64,000 nucleotides of DNA from DAHUXT01 sp036273675. Lineage in GTDB: Bacteria > Chloroflexota > Ktedonobacteria > Ktedonobacterales > JADMIN01. The number at the start of each line of letters is the position of its first letter. Positions within the stretch are counted from its first letter, which is position 1. A program made the translations under genes and the position numbers. This document shows positions 43,523 to 52,536 of this stretch, in pieces. The stretch spans positions 6,113-70,112 of the forward strand of contig DASUHD010000090.1 in assembly GCA_036273675.1 (NCBI GenBank). The letters run 5' to 3'. The notes under the pieces are model-generated. The model made no database searches. It was given only the letters and a program-made list of their open reading frames with translations, and was not told the DNA's origin.

Positions 43523-45604
43523 TCACCCCACATCCGCCGTCAGATGATAGCTCGCGGGCGTCTGCGTCGTCGGGGCCATCGCCGAGACCGCCAGCAGCAC
43601 CTTCGTCACCGAGCCACCGAAGCCGGGGAAAGTCGCCTGGCCCACCCCGCTCGCCGCATCCACCGGGATCTGCACGATGGTCGGCGCCGCCTGCCCGGCG
43701 GTATAGACGACCGCCTGCGCCAGATACTGCTCGGGCAGCACATTGTTCGAGCGTATCCAGCCGTCGGCCTTCCAGCCGTTATCGGTCGAAACGTTATCGC
43801 TGAAGTGGAGTTGCGGAATCGAGAGCGCGTCAATCGTCATCCCGGCGAAATGCACCGCGTCATCCGTGATCGACTCGAAGCGCAGCAGAATCTTCTTACC
43901 CGCCCACCGGCTCAAATCCGCCGACTCATTAACCCACTGCGGCGACTTGCCGCCGCTGACGCCCGTCATGCCGTTGCCATAGTTGCCGCCATTGGGGTTG
44001 CTCATGGTGGATGTGGTCGTCGGCACGGTCGTCCAGTTCTTGCCGCCATCGTCCGAGACGGCGACATAGGCGTAGTCGTAGTCCGTTTCCAGCTGGAACC
44101 ACGCCGCGAAATTCAGCGTCACCGGCTTGCCCGCCAGCGCGCTCAGATCGAACGCGCGGGTCAGCGTCGAGTCCATCTCATTACCGCTATTGCTCCACCA
44201 CTCCGCCGCCGCGCCGCGGTAGGGCGTATTCGGCACGATGCCAATCGTCGGCTGGCCGTTGAAGCGCACCGTCAGCGCCCCCGAAGTCGTCCCTGGCGTG
44301 AATTCGTAGTACTGCGCGGCATACTGCGCCACAGTCTCGGGCTTGGTGTCTGAGCCATCAGCATAGGGATAGCTCGACGCCTGATGCTGTACCGTGGCGC
44401 GCTTGCCCGGAATCCGTGGATAGGCGTAGATGCCGTTGGCGATGGTGGGATCGTTGAGCAGATTCGCCAGCACATACTTACCAAAGACATCGTTGAAGCG
44501 GTCTTTCGTCCCGTAAGCCGCCAGCGCCGCATCAACGTTCAACGGCTCCTGCTCGGGGCTGGTGAGCAGCTTGCGCAGGATGTCATAGCCACCATAATGC
44601 TGGGCGAGATACGAGAGAAAGAGGTAGCCCGCGCCATAGCGGATGAAATCGGTCTGGTTGTCCCCGGTCCAGCCGCCGAGCATGGTATCGGGATTCTCCA
44701 GCAGGGCGTCATCCATCCCCTGAACGCTGTAGTTATTGAGATGCTGCGCGACGACGGACATCCCCTCGTTCTGCCACGAGTCGTCGCCGGGATGCCAGAA
44801 CCAGTGGATCATATGCTGGAACTCATGGGCAATCGTGGCATTGTATTCCGACGTTCCTGGCTGGCCGATGCTGCTGGCAAGGTTGATGTAGATCATCTGG
44901 CGTTCGTTGGAGTACGGCGAGACGGCGCGCGGAAACTCGTCCTCAGACGAGAAGTAGCCGCCGAGATACTGGCCGAGATAGCGGGCGTTGAGCACGGTGA
45001 TATGCGAATCATCGTCTGGGCCGGGGAACCACTGCGAGCCGAAATATCTGCGGTTGGTGGGATACGTCTTCGTCTCGAAGATGCGCGCCGAGGCGGCGAC
45101 ACTCGCCGCGCTGATATTCGCGCCATCCTCGACATACATGTAGAGGTGCGGCGTAACGACGGTCAGCCGCGCGCGAATCTGGTGATAGCCGCCGGACTGG
45201 TCGGGGTTGACGACCCAGAAGGCGCGCTCGTCGCCAACTTTCTCGTTGCGCGGCGAGGCGCGCACGCGGCAGGGAATCTCGCCGCCATGGCTGACAAGCC
45301 GCTGGGCAATGCTATAGAAGTTGCGGACGGGTCGAGGCGTCTCCAATACGCGCGTGGCATTATAGGCGGCGATAGCCTGGGCCGAGGCATTGGCGGGCGG
45401 CGCGACGCTTACCGGCGCTTCGGGCGCGGTCCAGGTCGGGCAGGCTGCCGTGAGCGGATCGGTAGCCGGGGCGAGCGTGGCCGTCGGCGCGGCGGGTCTC
45501 ACGTTCCAAATCGGCGTGCAGCCGCTGAGCAGCAGCGCCAGCGTCAGGAAGACCAACCCTATGTGGATCAGGGTTCGAGGGCGAGGGTGTCGCATCTGTA
45601 GCAT
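43523..45604 (-). CDS. Lipoprotein metalloprotease (HExxH, M30/M6-like)
   Basis: 693 residues. Signal peptide with lipobox LSGC (Cys29) predicts a surface lipoprotein. The zinc site reads TIAHEFQHMIHW (H260, E261, H264), with a downstream NEGMS (E280) as likely third ligand, as in hyicolysin-like M30 and related peptidases. The C-terminal 270 residues are beta-rich (DYDYAYVAVSDDGGKNW, WAGKKILLRFE), resembling immune-inhibitor-A-type or carbohydrate-binding jelly-roll domains. It probably degrades external protein. AGGAGG lies 11 bases before the ATG. Confidence 0.8.
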   Translation of the reverse strand: MLQMRHPRPRTLIHIGLVFLTLALLLSGCTPIWNVRPAAPTATLAPATDPLTAACPTWTAPEAPVSVAPPANASAQAIAAYNATRVLETPRPVRNFYSIAQRLVSHGGEIPCRVRASPRNEKVGDERAFWVVNPDQSGGYHQIRARLTVVTPHLYMYVEDGANISAASVAASARIFETKTYPTNRRYFGSQWFPGPDDDSHITVLNARYLGQYLGGYFSSEDEFPRAVSPYSNERQMIYINLASSIGQPGTSEYNATIAHEFQHMIHWFWHPGDDSWQNEGMSVVAQHLNNYSVQGMDDALLENPDTMLGGWTGDNQTDFIRYGAGYLFLSYLAQHYGGYDILRKLLTSPEQEPLNVDAALAAYGTKDRFNDVFGKYVLANLLNDPTIANGIYAYPRIPGKRATVQHQASSYPYADGSDTKPETVAQYAAQYYEFTPGTTSGALTVRFNGQPTIGIVPNTPYRGAAAEWWSNSGNEMDSTLTRAFDLSALAGKPVTLNFAAWFQLETDYDYAYVAVSDDGGKNWTTVPTTTSTMSNPNGGNYGNGMTGVSGGKSPQWVNESADLSRWAGKKILLRFESITDDAVHFAGMTIDALSIPQLHFSDNVSTDNGWKADGWIRSNNVLPEQYLAQAVVYTAGQAAPTIVQIPVDAASGVGQATFPGFGGSVTKVLLAVSAMAPTTQTPASYHLTADVG

Positions 45605-45889
45605 GTCAGTGGCATCCTCCTGCGCGTCTTCTTGGAAATGGCGAGCCTGCCGCGTTCCCCATTATAACAGCGGTTGAGTTGGGGCTGCCCGCGCTACTCG
45701 TTACTGCTGAGCATGCAGAAGTACTATCAGGGGTTCCGAGATGCCAATATTTCAGGGACTCTCTGATACAATAGGCGCCACTACGCGCCTGGTTTCAACG
45801 TGATGTCGCGACGATGCGGCATGACGGGGCGCATTGCGCGAGCTGGCCGCGAAGAGCCGGCGTCACATGTGGCAAGGGGTTATGCGCCC

Positions 45890-46627
45890 GTGAAGCGACG
45901 AAGAAGTGGGCTGGACCGGCTGATTTACCGATTTCAGGACCGTTGGGAGACAGATCGCCAGTTTCGCGCAATGGTGAGCGGTGTGCTGGGGCTGGTGATG
46001 ATTATCGCGCTCTGCTCGTGCATGGGGGTCGTCACGACGATAGCCAACAACACCGTCGCCAGTGTGAATGCCGCCCGTAACGTCGGCGTCGCCAACAGTC
46101 AGAACGCTGATACGGGCATTGGCCAGATCAAGGGCGTGCCGACCTTCCCCACCGCGACCGCGCCCTCCTGGCAGCCGGGCAGCTCACCCTCGGCTGGCGT
46201 CATCCCCGACTCACAGACGCCTCTTCCCTCGCCCACATCCCCGCCGACAGCCACCGCTGGGCCAACCGCGACACCCTGCCAAACGAACTGCGGCGGTGGA
46301 GGCGGGGGCGGTGGCACATGGTTGGTGACCGTTACCGGCTATGGCACACCGTCCCCCTGTATCGCCGGGAGCGCTTGCAGCTTTACCGTCCATACCAGCA
46401 TCGCGGGCGTGAATACGCCGGGCGTCGGACTGGCGATTGTCATCACATTCCCTGGTGGTGGAACATACCTGGACGAGAATGGTGAGATGACCAATGGTAG
46501 TGGCAATTACACCGCCCACTTCACCGTGCCGGGTGGCGCCTCGGCGGGCAACGCAGATGTCTGGATTCAGGCGCACTACAACGGGATGACGAACGACAGC
46601 TTTCACCTTCCGATGGCCTGCCAGTAA
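45890..46627 (+). CDS. Anchored protein with Gly linker and Ig-like domain (copy 1)
   Basis: 245 residues from a GTG at 45890 (AAGGGG ten bases upstream), chosen because it matches the start of the paralogue at 46736; the frame opens at 45800. Conserved N-terminus: YRFQDRWETDRQFRAMVSG, then a membrane segment with LCSCMGVVTT. A Pro/Thr/Ser-rich stalk, a poly-Gly linker (about residues 140-148) and a beta-sandwich-like domain with two cysteines follow. It is duplicated in tandem. The kinases downstream in the same direction could act on its cytoplasmic tail. Confidence 0.6.
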   Translation: MKRRRSGLDRLIYRFQDRWETDRQFRAMVSGVLGLVMIIALCSCMGVVTTIANNTVASVNAARNVGVANSQNADTGIGQIKGVPTFPTATAPSWQPGSSPSAGVIPDSQTPLPSPTSPPTATAGPTATPCQTNCGGGGGGGGTWLVTVTGYGTPSPCIAGSACSFTVHTSIAGVNTPGVGLAIVITFPGGGTYLDENGEMTNGSGNYTAHFTVPGGASAGNADVWIQAHYNGMTNDSFHLPMACQ

Positions 46628-46735
46628 TTGGGGCTATTTTGGCCTATAGGGAACACATGATGTTGTAGAACAGTTAGAGAGTAGATAGTAGGCAGGGAAT
46701 TTGGGAAGAAGCTGACCGTAAGGAGGAAGAGCGGC

Positions 46736-47467
46736 ATGATGCGACGTCCGCAGTGGGCAGGCCCGCGTATCAGCATGCTGGAGCAGGCAATCCGCCGGTT
46801 TCAGGACCGGTGGGAGACCAATCGCCAGTTTCGCGCGACGGCGAGTGGGGTCATAGGGCTGGTGATGATCGTCGCCCTCTGCTCATGCATGGGTGTCGTG
46901 ACGACCGTCGCCAACAGCGCGCTCGCCGGGTTCTCCGCCGCGCGCGACTCCGGTACCGCCGGAAATACCAACACCGGCACCGGACTGATCAAAGGCGTGC
47001 CGACCTTCCCCACTGCGACTGCCCCCGCCTGGCAGCAGAGCGGCGTACCTCCCTACACGATCATCCCCAACTCTCAGACGCCCGTTCCCGGGCCTACCCA
47101 GCCGCCAACCGCCACTCCAGGCAACGGTGGACCCGGTCCTGGTGGCGTGCCAACCACCTGCAACGGCGGCGGCCAAAATACCTGGGCGCTGACCCCCTGC
47201 CCGCAGGTGCACGGCCAGGCTGGCACGCTCACCATCTCCGCGCCCAAGCATGCTGGCGCGACGCTGAATATTTTGATCAGCTTCGGCTGCAATAGCTGCA
47301 CGCTCCTCTTCACCCCTCAACAGGGCTACAAGCTGGATGGCACTGGCAACGCCACAGTCAGCTACACCGTTCCGGCGGCGGCAGCCAATAGCCAGGTGCC
47401 TATCAGTGGGATGATCAACATCACCGGCGGCCCCACCCTCGGCATTAACGCCGCGCCCGTGCAGTAG
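46736..47467 (+). CDS. Anchored protein, tandem paralogue (copy 2)
   Basis: 243 residues, with AGGAGGAAG before the ATG. The first 70 residues are near-identical in pattern to copy 1 (RRFQDRWETNRQFRATASG and the LCSCMGVVTT membrane segment, then IKGVPTFPTATAP). The C-terminal domain is different in sequence but again a short beta-rich module with a Cys-x-x-Cys (FGCNSCTLLF). This shows duplication followed by divergence of the external part. Confidence 0.65.
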   Translation: MMRRPQWAGPRISMLEQAIRRFQDRWETNRQFRATASGVIGLVMIVALCSCMGVVTTVANSALAGFSAARDSGTAGNTNTGTGLIKGVPTFPTATAPAWQQSGVPPYTIIPNSQTPVPGPTQPPTATPGNGGPGPGGVPTTCNGGGQNTWALTPCPQVHGQAGTLTISAPKHAGATLNILISFGCNSCTLLFTPQQGYKLDGTGNATVSYTVPAAAANSQVPISGMINITGGPTLGINAAPVQ

Positions 47468-47499
47468 CGCAACAGCGCAGTAGTTGAGAAGGCGGGACG

Positions 47500-47810
47500 A
47501 TGCCGGACGGCGATACGGAGGCTGACTGGCGCGAGCAGGGTGAATCACTACTCATGTCGAACTGCTCCCCTGAAGCGCTCGACCACTATGCGCGCATCCT
47601 CGAAGATCACCCAGACGATCCCGCCGCCTGGGTGGGCAAGGCGCCGTAGCCGCTGCCACTTCCGGCTGCCACGCGACCTACTATCCCAATGAGAGCTACG
47701 ACACATACGGCAGCCATATGCGCGAGATCCTCACGGCGCTGACCTCCGGCGCGGCGAGCGATCAGAGTAGGCAGTGCGGGGAAAAGACTGACGATTCGTC
47801 GCGGGTGTGA
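47500..47810 (+). pseudogene. Remnant of a TPR-type gene
   Basis: An ATG at 47500 opens a 49-codon reading frame whose sequence (SPEALDHYARILEDHPDDPA) looks like the start of a TPR protein, and then stops at TAG. In another frame from 47667, CHATYYPNESYDTYGSHMRE continues like ordinary coding sequence to a stop at 47810. The frames cannot be joined by one single-base change, so part of the gene has been deleted. No ribosome binding site is convincing. Confidence 0.5.
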
Positions 47811-47907
47811 CGCATTACCATGTGCATTTTGTGTGCGTCGGATACACTGGATGATGAACGTATAAAGCCCACTCCCGGCGAACGATATTCCTTTTTGCCT
47901 GTTGCCG

Positions 47908-47937
47908 TTGCGAGTGATGCCCAGACATTGCTATAAT
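47908..47937 (+). promoter_or_regulatory. Promoter before the kinase-FHA gene
   Basis: TTGCGA (47908-47913), 18 bases, then TATAAT (47932-47937) with an extended -10 TG one base before it. It lies 91 bases before the ATG at 48029. Confidence 0.65.
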
Positions 47938-48028
47938 GGGGCGCGAGTTGCCACGACACACCCGACACAAGCGAACAGCAGGTAGTGTGCTGGCGGGTTT
48001 CTGAGGGGAAGGCGGCGCGGGTTCACCC

Positions 48029-49201
48029 ATGCTCGGACGAGTGCTCAAAAATCGCTATAAGCTCATCGATGAGCGTGGCCGTGGCAGTATGGCGACGGTC
48101 TATATCGGGAGAGATCTCGAATCAAACCGTCTCTACGCGGTCAAAGTGCTCAGCCGAGAGGCAGCGGCGGATTCCGAGCTGGCCGAGCGTTTCCAGCGCG
48201 AGTTCGAGCTGCTCAAGCGGCTCTCGGGGCCACACGTTGTCAGCCCGGTGGATTCCGGCGAGGACCGTGGCAGCCTCTTTATCGTCATGGACTACGTGGA
48301 TGGGCATAACCTCAAGCATGCCATCCTGACCGGTGGTCCCTTCCCGGTACGGCGCGCCATCGACGTGGTCCAGCAATCCGCCGCCGGGCTGGTGACCGCC
48401 GCGGAACAGGGCATCGTCCATCGCGATATCAAGCCACAGAACCTCTTGCTGAGCGTGAACGGTGTGGTGAAGCTGACCGACTTCGGCCTGGCGCGCAGCA
48501 ACGAATCGCGCGATATCACCGTCACCGGCTTCTTCGTCGGCACGCCGTTCTACGTCGCCCCTGAGCAAGTGGAAAACAGCCGCCGGGCCGATACACGCGC
48601 CGATCTCTACTCGCTGGCCTGCGTCTTCTTCGAGATGCTGACCGGGCGTGTCCCTTTCGATGGGGAGCATGCCTGGGATGTCGTCTTGCAACACCTCAAT
48701 AATCCGTCACCATCGGCACGCGCCTTGCGACCAGAACTGCCAGCGGAGTATGACGTATTCTTCCAGCGGGCGTTAGCCAAGAAACCCGCGGAACGGTTTC
48801 AGTCGCCGCGCGCCTTTCTCGACGCCATCGAGGCGCTGCCGATTCCCGAGCGCGGCACCACCGCGCCATCCACCGAGCCACCGCTCGGCGTGATGACCGC
48901 GGGGAACGGTCAGACGTTTGTGCTGACAGCGCCCGAGATGGTGCTCGGACGGAGCGATCCGCAGCGCAATACACGACCCGATATTGACCTGCTGCCGCTT
49001 GATCCGCAACAAACGGTCTCGCGCCAGCATGCGCGCATGAGTTACCGGCAGGGGAAATTCTATCTGGAGGATCTCAAGGCGTTCAACCGAACGCGGCTGA
49101 ATAACGAGCCGCTAGTCCCGTATCAGGAAGTCGAAGTGCATTCCGGTGATATGATGCGGCTTGGCAAAGTCGAGCTCCGCTTCGAGGTACGCACCCGCTG
49201 A
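48029..49201 (+). CDS. Ser/Thr protein kinase with C-terminal FHA domain
   Basis: 390 residues, no membrane segment. Hanks-type kinase: glycine loop GRGSMATVYIG, Lys39 (AVKV), HRDIKPQN (D133), DFG (D151), and activation segment TGFFVGTPFYVAPE with Thr residues for autophosphorylation. The FHA domain (about residues 295-388) has GRSDP and SRQHARM, so it can bind phosphothreonine. This unusual kinase-then-FHA layout could tether substrates or respond to its own phosphorylation. The next two genes encode a membrane FHA protein and a second kinase. Confidence 0.9.
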   Translation: MLGRVLKNRYKLIDERGRGSMATVYIGRDLESNRLYAVKVLSREAAADSELAERFQREFELLKRLSGPHVVSPVDSGEDRGSLFIVMDYVDGHNLKHAILTGGPFPVRRAIDVVQQSAAGLVTAAEQGIVHRDIKPQNLLLSVNGVVKLTDFGLARSNESRDITVTGFFVGTPFYVAPEQVENSRRADTRADLYSLACVFFEMLTGRVPFDGEHAWDVVLQHLNNPSPSARALRPELPAEYDVFFQRALAKKPAERFQSPRAFLDAIEALPIPERGTTAPSTEPPLGVMTAGNGQTFVLTAPEMVLGRSDPQRNTRPDIDLLPLDPQQTVSRQHARMSYRQGKFYLEDLKAFNRTRLNNEPLVPYQEVEVHSGDMMRLGKVELRFEVRTR

Positions 49202-49238
49202 CGTTTTGGAGAGCGGCTGGGCGAAGGGAATAGAAATT

Positions 49239-50336
49239 ATGAATCTGACACTTGAATCCGCCATACTACCAGTAGTTGCCGCCGGTGGGCTCGGAGGCCC
49301 CGTCCTCGTGGCCATTGGCGGGCTGGTGGTCATCATCGCGATCCTGCTGGTCTTCGTGATGGTGCTCCGCAGCAATGGCGACGCGAAAAAAACATCGCGC
49401 GGCATTGGCTACGATGCGAATCAGGGGCCATACGGCCAGTCGCGCGCGCCCGTGAGCCAGCCCGGTCGTTCGCGTCCAGGCGGCGGCTGGGGCGAAGACT
49501 ACGCTGGTCCAGCGAGCCGTCCGAATGCCGGGGCCGCTTCCAGTGATTGGGCATCCTACGGGAATCCGGGCGCGCCAGCCGCGGCAAACGCTGGGCGTGG
49601 AAGCGCACCAGGCGGCTGGGGAGGACCACCATCAGGCCAGGGCTGGGGCGACCAGCAGAGTTCCGTTCCACAGTGGGCCGGCCCGCCGGATAACATGGGC
49701 CAGCAGCCACAGTGGGGTGGCCAGCCAGCCGCCCAGGCTCCCGGCGGATGGGGCGCTCCTGCCGGCGGCAACGACTGGAATCAGCGGCCACCAGACCCAC
49801 AACAGGGGTGGAACCAGCAGCCAGCGCCGCAACAGTCCTGGGATCAGCCAGCGCCACAGGGCGCCCCAAACCAGAATTGGAACAACCCGCCCACCAGCCC
49901 AAACGCTCCCGGTCAGGATTGGGGCGCGCCTGCCCCCGCGGGCGCATATGGCGGCGGCAGGCAGGACTTTGGCAATGGCGCAGGCGCAGGCGCCTATACC
50001 GAGGACCAGCGCACATATGTGGTGCGGCCGCAGACAGGACAGGGCGAGCCGAGGCTTGTGGTCAGCGAGGGCAAAGAGCAGGGCCGCTCCTACGACCTGC
50101 ACAAAGACCGCATCACTATCGGGCGCAGCCGCGAGAGCGATGTCTTCCTCGAAGATCTGGCTGTCTCGCGCACGCACACGACGATCAACCGGCAGGCCAA
50201 TGGGCGCTATCTGGTGCGTGACGAGAACAGCGCCAACGGCACGCTCGTCAATGGCCAGCGCATCAACGAGCACATGCTGGAAGATGGCGACAAGATCCAG
50301 GTCGGCCAGACGCTGCTGGTCTTCGTCTACCGCTAA
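49239..50336 (+). CDS. Membrane-anchored FHA-domain protein
   Basis: 365 residues from the ATG at 49239 (GAAGGGA eight bases upstream). A short external N-terminus and a membrane segment (about residues 18-44) are followed by a roughly 230-residue low-complexity region rich in Gly, Pro, Gln, Trp and Asn with repeated QGW/QQ/PQ motifs. A C-terminal FHA domain (about 280-365: ITIGRSRESDVFLEDLAVSRTHTTI, SANGTLVNGQRI) ends the protein. It probably recruits phosphoproteins to the membrane. Kinase genes flank it on both sides. Confidence 0.85.
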   Translation: MNLTLESAILPVVAAGGLGGPVLVAIGGLVVIIAILLVFVMVLRSNGDAKKTSRGIGYDANQGPYGQSRAPVSQPGRSRPGGGWGEDYAGPASRPNAGAASSDWASYGNPGAPAAANAGRGSAPGGWGGPPSGQGWGDQQSSVPQWAGPPDNMGQQPQWGGQPAAQAPGGWGAPAGGNDWNQRPPDPQQGWNQQPAPQQSWDQPAPQGAPNQNWNNPPTSPNAPGQDWGAPAPAGAYGGGRQDFGNGAGAGAYTEDQRTYVVRPQTGQGEPRLVVSEGKEQGRSYDLHKDRITIGRSRESDVFLEDLAVSRTHTTINRQANGRYLVRDENSANGTLVNGQRINEHMLEDGDKIQVGQTLLVFVYR

Positions 50337-50372
50337 CGCGGCTGGGCGTTCTCCGCAAGAAGGGCAGCACGG

Positions 50373-51617
50373 GTGGCAGAACAGGTTGATGACCAGGGCG
50401 TTGATGAGCTGATTGGCAAGACGCTCGGCCATTGTGTGATCGAGGAACTGATAGGCCAGGGCGGCATGGCCCGCGTTTATCGCGCCTATCAGGCGAACCT
50501 CGACCGTCACGTCGCCGTGAAGGTGCTGCCGCCCTACTATGCCGCCGACCATGACTTCGTCGAGCGATTCAAGGTCGAGTCGCGCGCGATGGCGAAGCTG
50601 ACGCACCCCAATATCCTCGTGGTGCATGACGCAGGCCGCGAACAGGGTCACCTGTTCATCACGATGGAGTATATCGCTGGCGGCAATCTGAAGGATTACA
50701 TGGAGAGCCGCCCGTTCACCTTCGCCGATATCCCGCCCATCATCCACGATCTGGCCTCCGCGCTCTCCTACGCCCACGCGCAGGGCATCGTCCATCGCGA
50801 TGTCAAACCAGTCAATGTGTTGATGGACACCCGGCGGCGGGTAGATAACGGCAAGGAAACGGTCAGCCGCCGTGTCGTGCTCAGCGACTTCGGCATCGCG
50901 AAGATGGTCGAAAGCTCGAACGTCATTACGCATACGGGCGCGGGCGTCGGCACGCCGGAGTATATGTCGCCAGAGCAGTGTCGCGGCGCCATGGTGGACG
51001 CGCGGAGCGACATCTACGCGCTCGGCGTGATGCTCTACGAGATGCTGACGAACCATACCCCTTTCGAGGCCGATAACTACACCGCGCTGGCGCACTCCCA
51101 TATCTACGAGCCAGCGCCGCTGCCCTCCACCCGCAATCCGCGCATCTCCCCGGCGGTGCAGGCAGTGGTGATGAAGGCGTTGGAAAAAGACCCGTCTGAG
51201 CGCTTTCAGCAGGCGACCGATATGGCGCTGGCGCTCTCGGAGGCGATGGACTCTCAGAAGCCGCTCCCCGGTCCGTCGCCGCGCGTTACGGGAGGACGCG
51301 GGCCAACCTCGATGGTCACCTGCGCGAAGTGTGGCGCGCCAAATGTGCCACAGCAGCGCTTCTGCACGACCTGTGGCACACCGCTTGGCACTGGCTCGGT
51401 CGCGGTTCCCCGCAAGCCTGCCCCCGTCACTGGCGGGCCGGAGTCGTGGGTGATGTGTCCCAGTTGTCACCAGCCCAATCGCGCCATCGACCGCTTCTGC
51501 ACCTCCTGCGGCTATTCGCTGCTCACCGGCGTCGCGGGCCGAAGCTGTAGCCGCTGCGGCACGCGCAACGCGGCGGGAGTCCGCTACTGCACGCAGTGCG
51601 GCGCCTCGATGGGGTAA
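50373..51617 (+). CDS. Ser/Thr protein kinase with three C-terminal zinc ribbons
   Basis: 414 residues from a GTG. Kinase domain: GQGGMARVYRA, Lys50 (AVKV), HRDVKPVN (D143), DFG (D172), THTGAGVGTPEYMSPEQ activation segment. After a Pro/Gly linker come three short zinc ribbons, each with two Cys-x-x-Cys pairs (CAKCGAPN...FCTTCG, CPSCHQPN...FCTSCG, CSRCGTRN...YCTQCG). There is no membrane segment, unlike PknB-type kinases. It begins 36 bases after the FHA gene and is probably part of one signalling operon. Confidence 0.9.
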   Translation: MAEQVDDQGVDELIGKTLGHCVIEELIGQGGMARVYRAYQANLDRHVAVKVLPPYYAADHDFVERFKVESRAMAKLTHPNILVVHDAGREQGHLFITMEYIAGGNLKDYMESRPFTFADIPPIIHDLASALSYAHAQGIVHRDVKPVNVLMDTRRRVDNGKETVSRRVVLSDFGIAKMVESSNVITHTGAGVGTPEYMSPEQCRGAMVDARSDIYALGVMLYEMLTNHTPFEADNYTALAHSHIYEPAPLPSTRNPRISPAVQAVVMKALEKDPSERFQQATDMALALSEAMDSQKPLPGPSPRVTGGRGPTSMVTCAKCGAPNVPQQRFCTTCGTPLGTGSVAVPRKPAPVTGGPESWVMCPSCHQPNRAIDRFCTSCGYSLLTGVAGRSCSRCGTRNAAGVRYCTQCGASMG

Positions 51618-51625
51618 GGATACTG

Positions 51626-51661
51626 CCCAGACCTCACCTCTAGCCCCTGGAGAGGGGAGCC
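51626..51661. repeat. Dispersed palindromic repeat, copy A
   Basis: CCCAGACCTCAC ... GAGAGGGGAGCC matches, in reverse orientation, the element at 57939-57982. It has a nine-base deletion of one hairpin arm and two substitutions. It lies between convergent genes. Confidence 0.6.
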
Positions 51662-51669
51662 AGAAGCGC

Positions 51670-52260
51670 CTATGCGGGGCGCTCCACCGTGTAGTGCGTC
51701 AGCACGACCCCCGAGGGAAGTGGCTTCGCCTCGACGAGCCGCAGGTTGAGCCGCGCGCCGTCCGGGAACACCTTCTTGCCGCCGCCCAACACCAGCGGAT
51801 AGACGACCAGCCGATACTCGTCAATCAGGTCGTTTTGCGCCAGCGTATGGATGAGCACGCTGCTACCGTCAATGATGATATTCTTGCCCGGCTGCTCCTT
51901 CAGGGCGCGCACCTCCTCCACCACGTTGCCATTGATGAGGGTGGAGTTCCGCCAGGCCGAGGTGTCGGTCAGGGTGGTGGAGACCACGTACTTCGGCATT
52001 GCGTTCATTGCGTCGCCAAATGGGTCGCCCGGCGCCATCGGCTCGAAGGCGCCACCGTGTATCTGCCATGTCTTGCGGCCAAGCAGCATGGCGTCACTCT
52101 CGCTCATCACCTCAGTGAAATGGGCGCCAATCGCGTCATCCCAATAGGGCCATGTCCACCCGCCATAGGCGAACCCGCCCTCAGTATCTTCATCCTTGCC
52201 GCCCGGCGCCTGCATGACTCCATCCAGCGACACAAACTCTGAAACGACAATCTTGCGCAT
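51670..52260 (-). CDS. DHFR/RibD-C-like reductase family protein
   Basis: 196 residues. It starts with MRKIVVSEFVSLDGVMQAPGG, and has the NADPH-type MLLGRKTWQ and the C-terminal LIDEYRLVVYPLVLGGGKKVFP. These are hallmarks of the stand-alone RibD C-terminal / dihydrofolate-reductase-like family (YyaP type). It is not a true folate reductase by length and motif. The natural substrate is unknown. Confidence 0.82.
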   Translation of the reverse strand: MRKIVVSEFVSLDGVMQAPGGKDEDTEGGFAYGGWTWPYWDDAIGAHFTEVMSESDAMLLGRKTWQIHGGAFEPMAPGDPFGDAMNAMPKYVVSTTLTDTSAWRNSTLINGNVVEEVRALKEQPGKNIIIDGSSVLIHTLAQNDLIDEYRLVVYPLVLGGGKKVFPDGARLNLRLVEAKPLPSGVVLTHYTVERPA

Positions 52261-52536
52261 CTGTCCGCTCCTGTTCTCTCATAGTCCTTATGAGGGCGTT
52301 CACCCCCTTATTCACTCCCCTCGACATAGTGTACTATCTGAGAGCGCCGCCCAAAATCGGTCATCGCAGTGAACACGGTCAGGGTAGGATTAGCTGCGAC
52401 ATTTAGGCCGCGAAGTCGGCATACCACCTATCTCCGCCCCCATAGTCACTCTGGCCGCCACTGGCGCAGTCTTGCCTGATCCGCTATAGTGTAAGTGATT
52501 TTGCTTATCTTGTGTTTTAGCCTGAAAAGATAGACC

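Noticed and set aside
46301..46315. GGC/GGT repeat as a regulatory microsatellite
   Set aside because: It is in frame and simply encodes the poly-glycine linker of the anchored protein.
52441..52536. Possible cobalamin riboswitch before the heme cluster (GCCACTG)
   Set aside because: The box-like string is isolated, the rest of the conserved B12 riboswitch is missing, and the space is too short.
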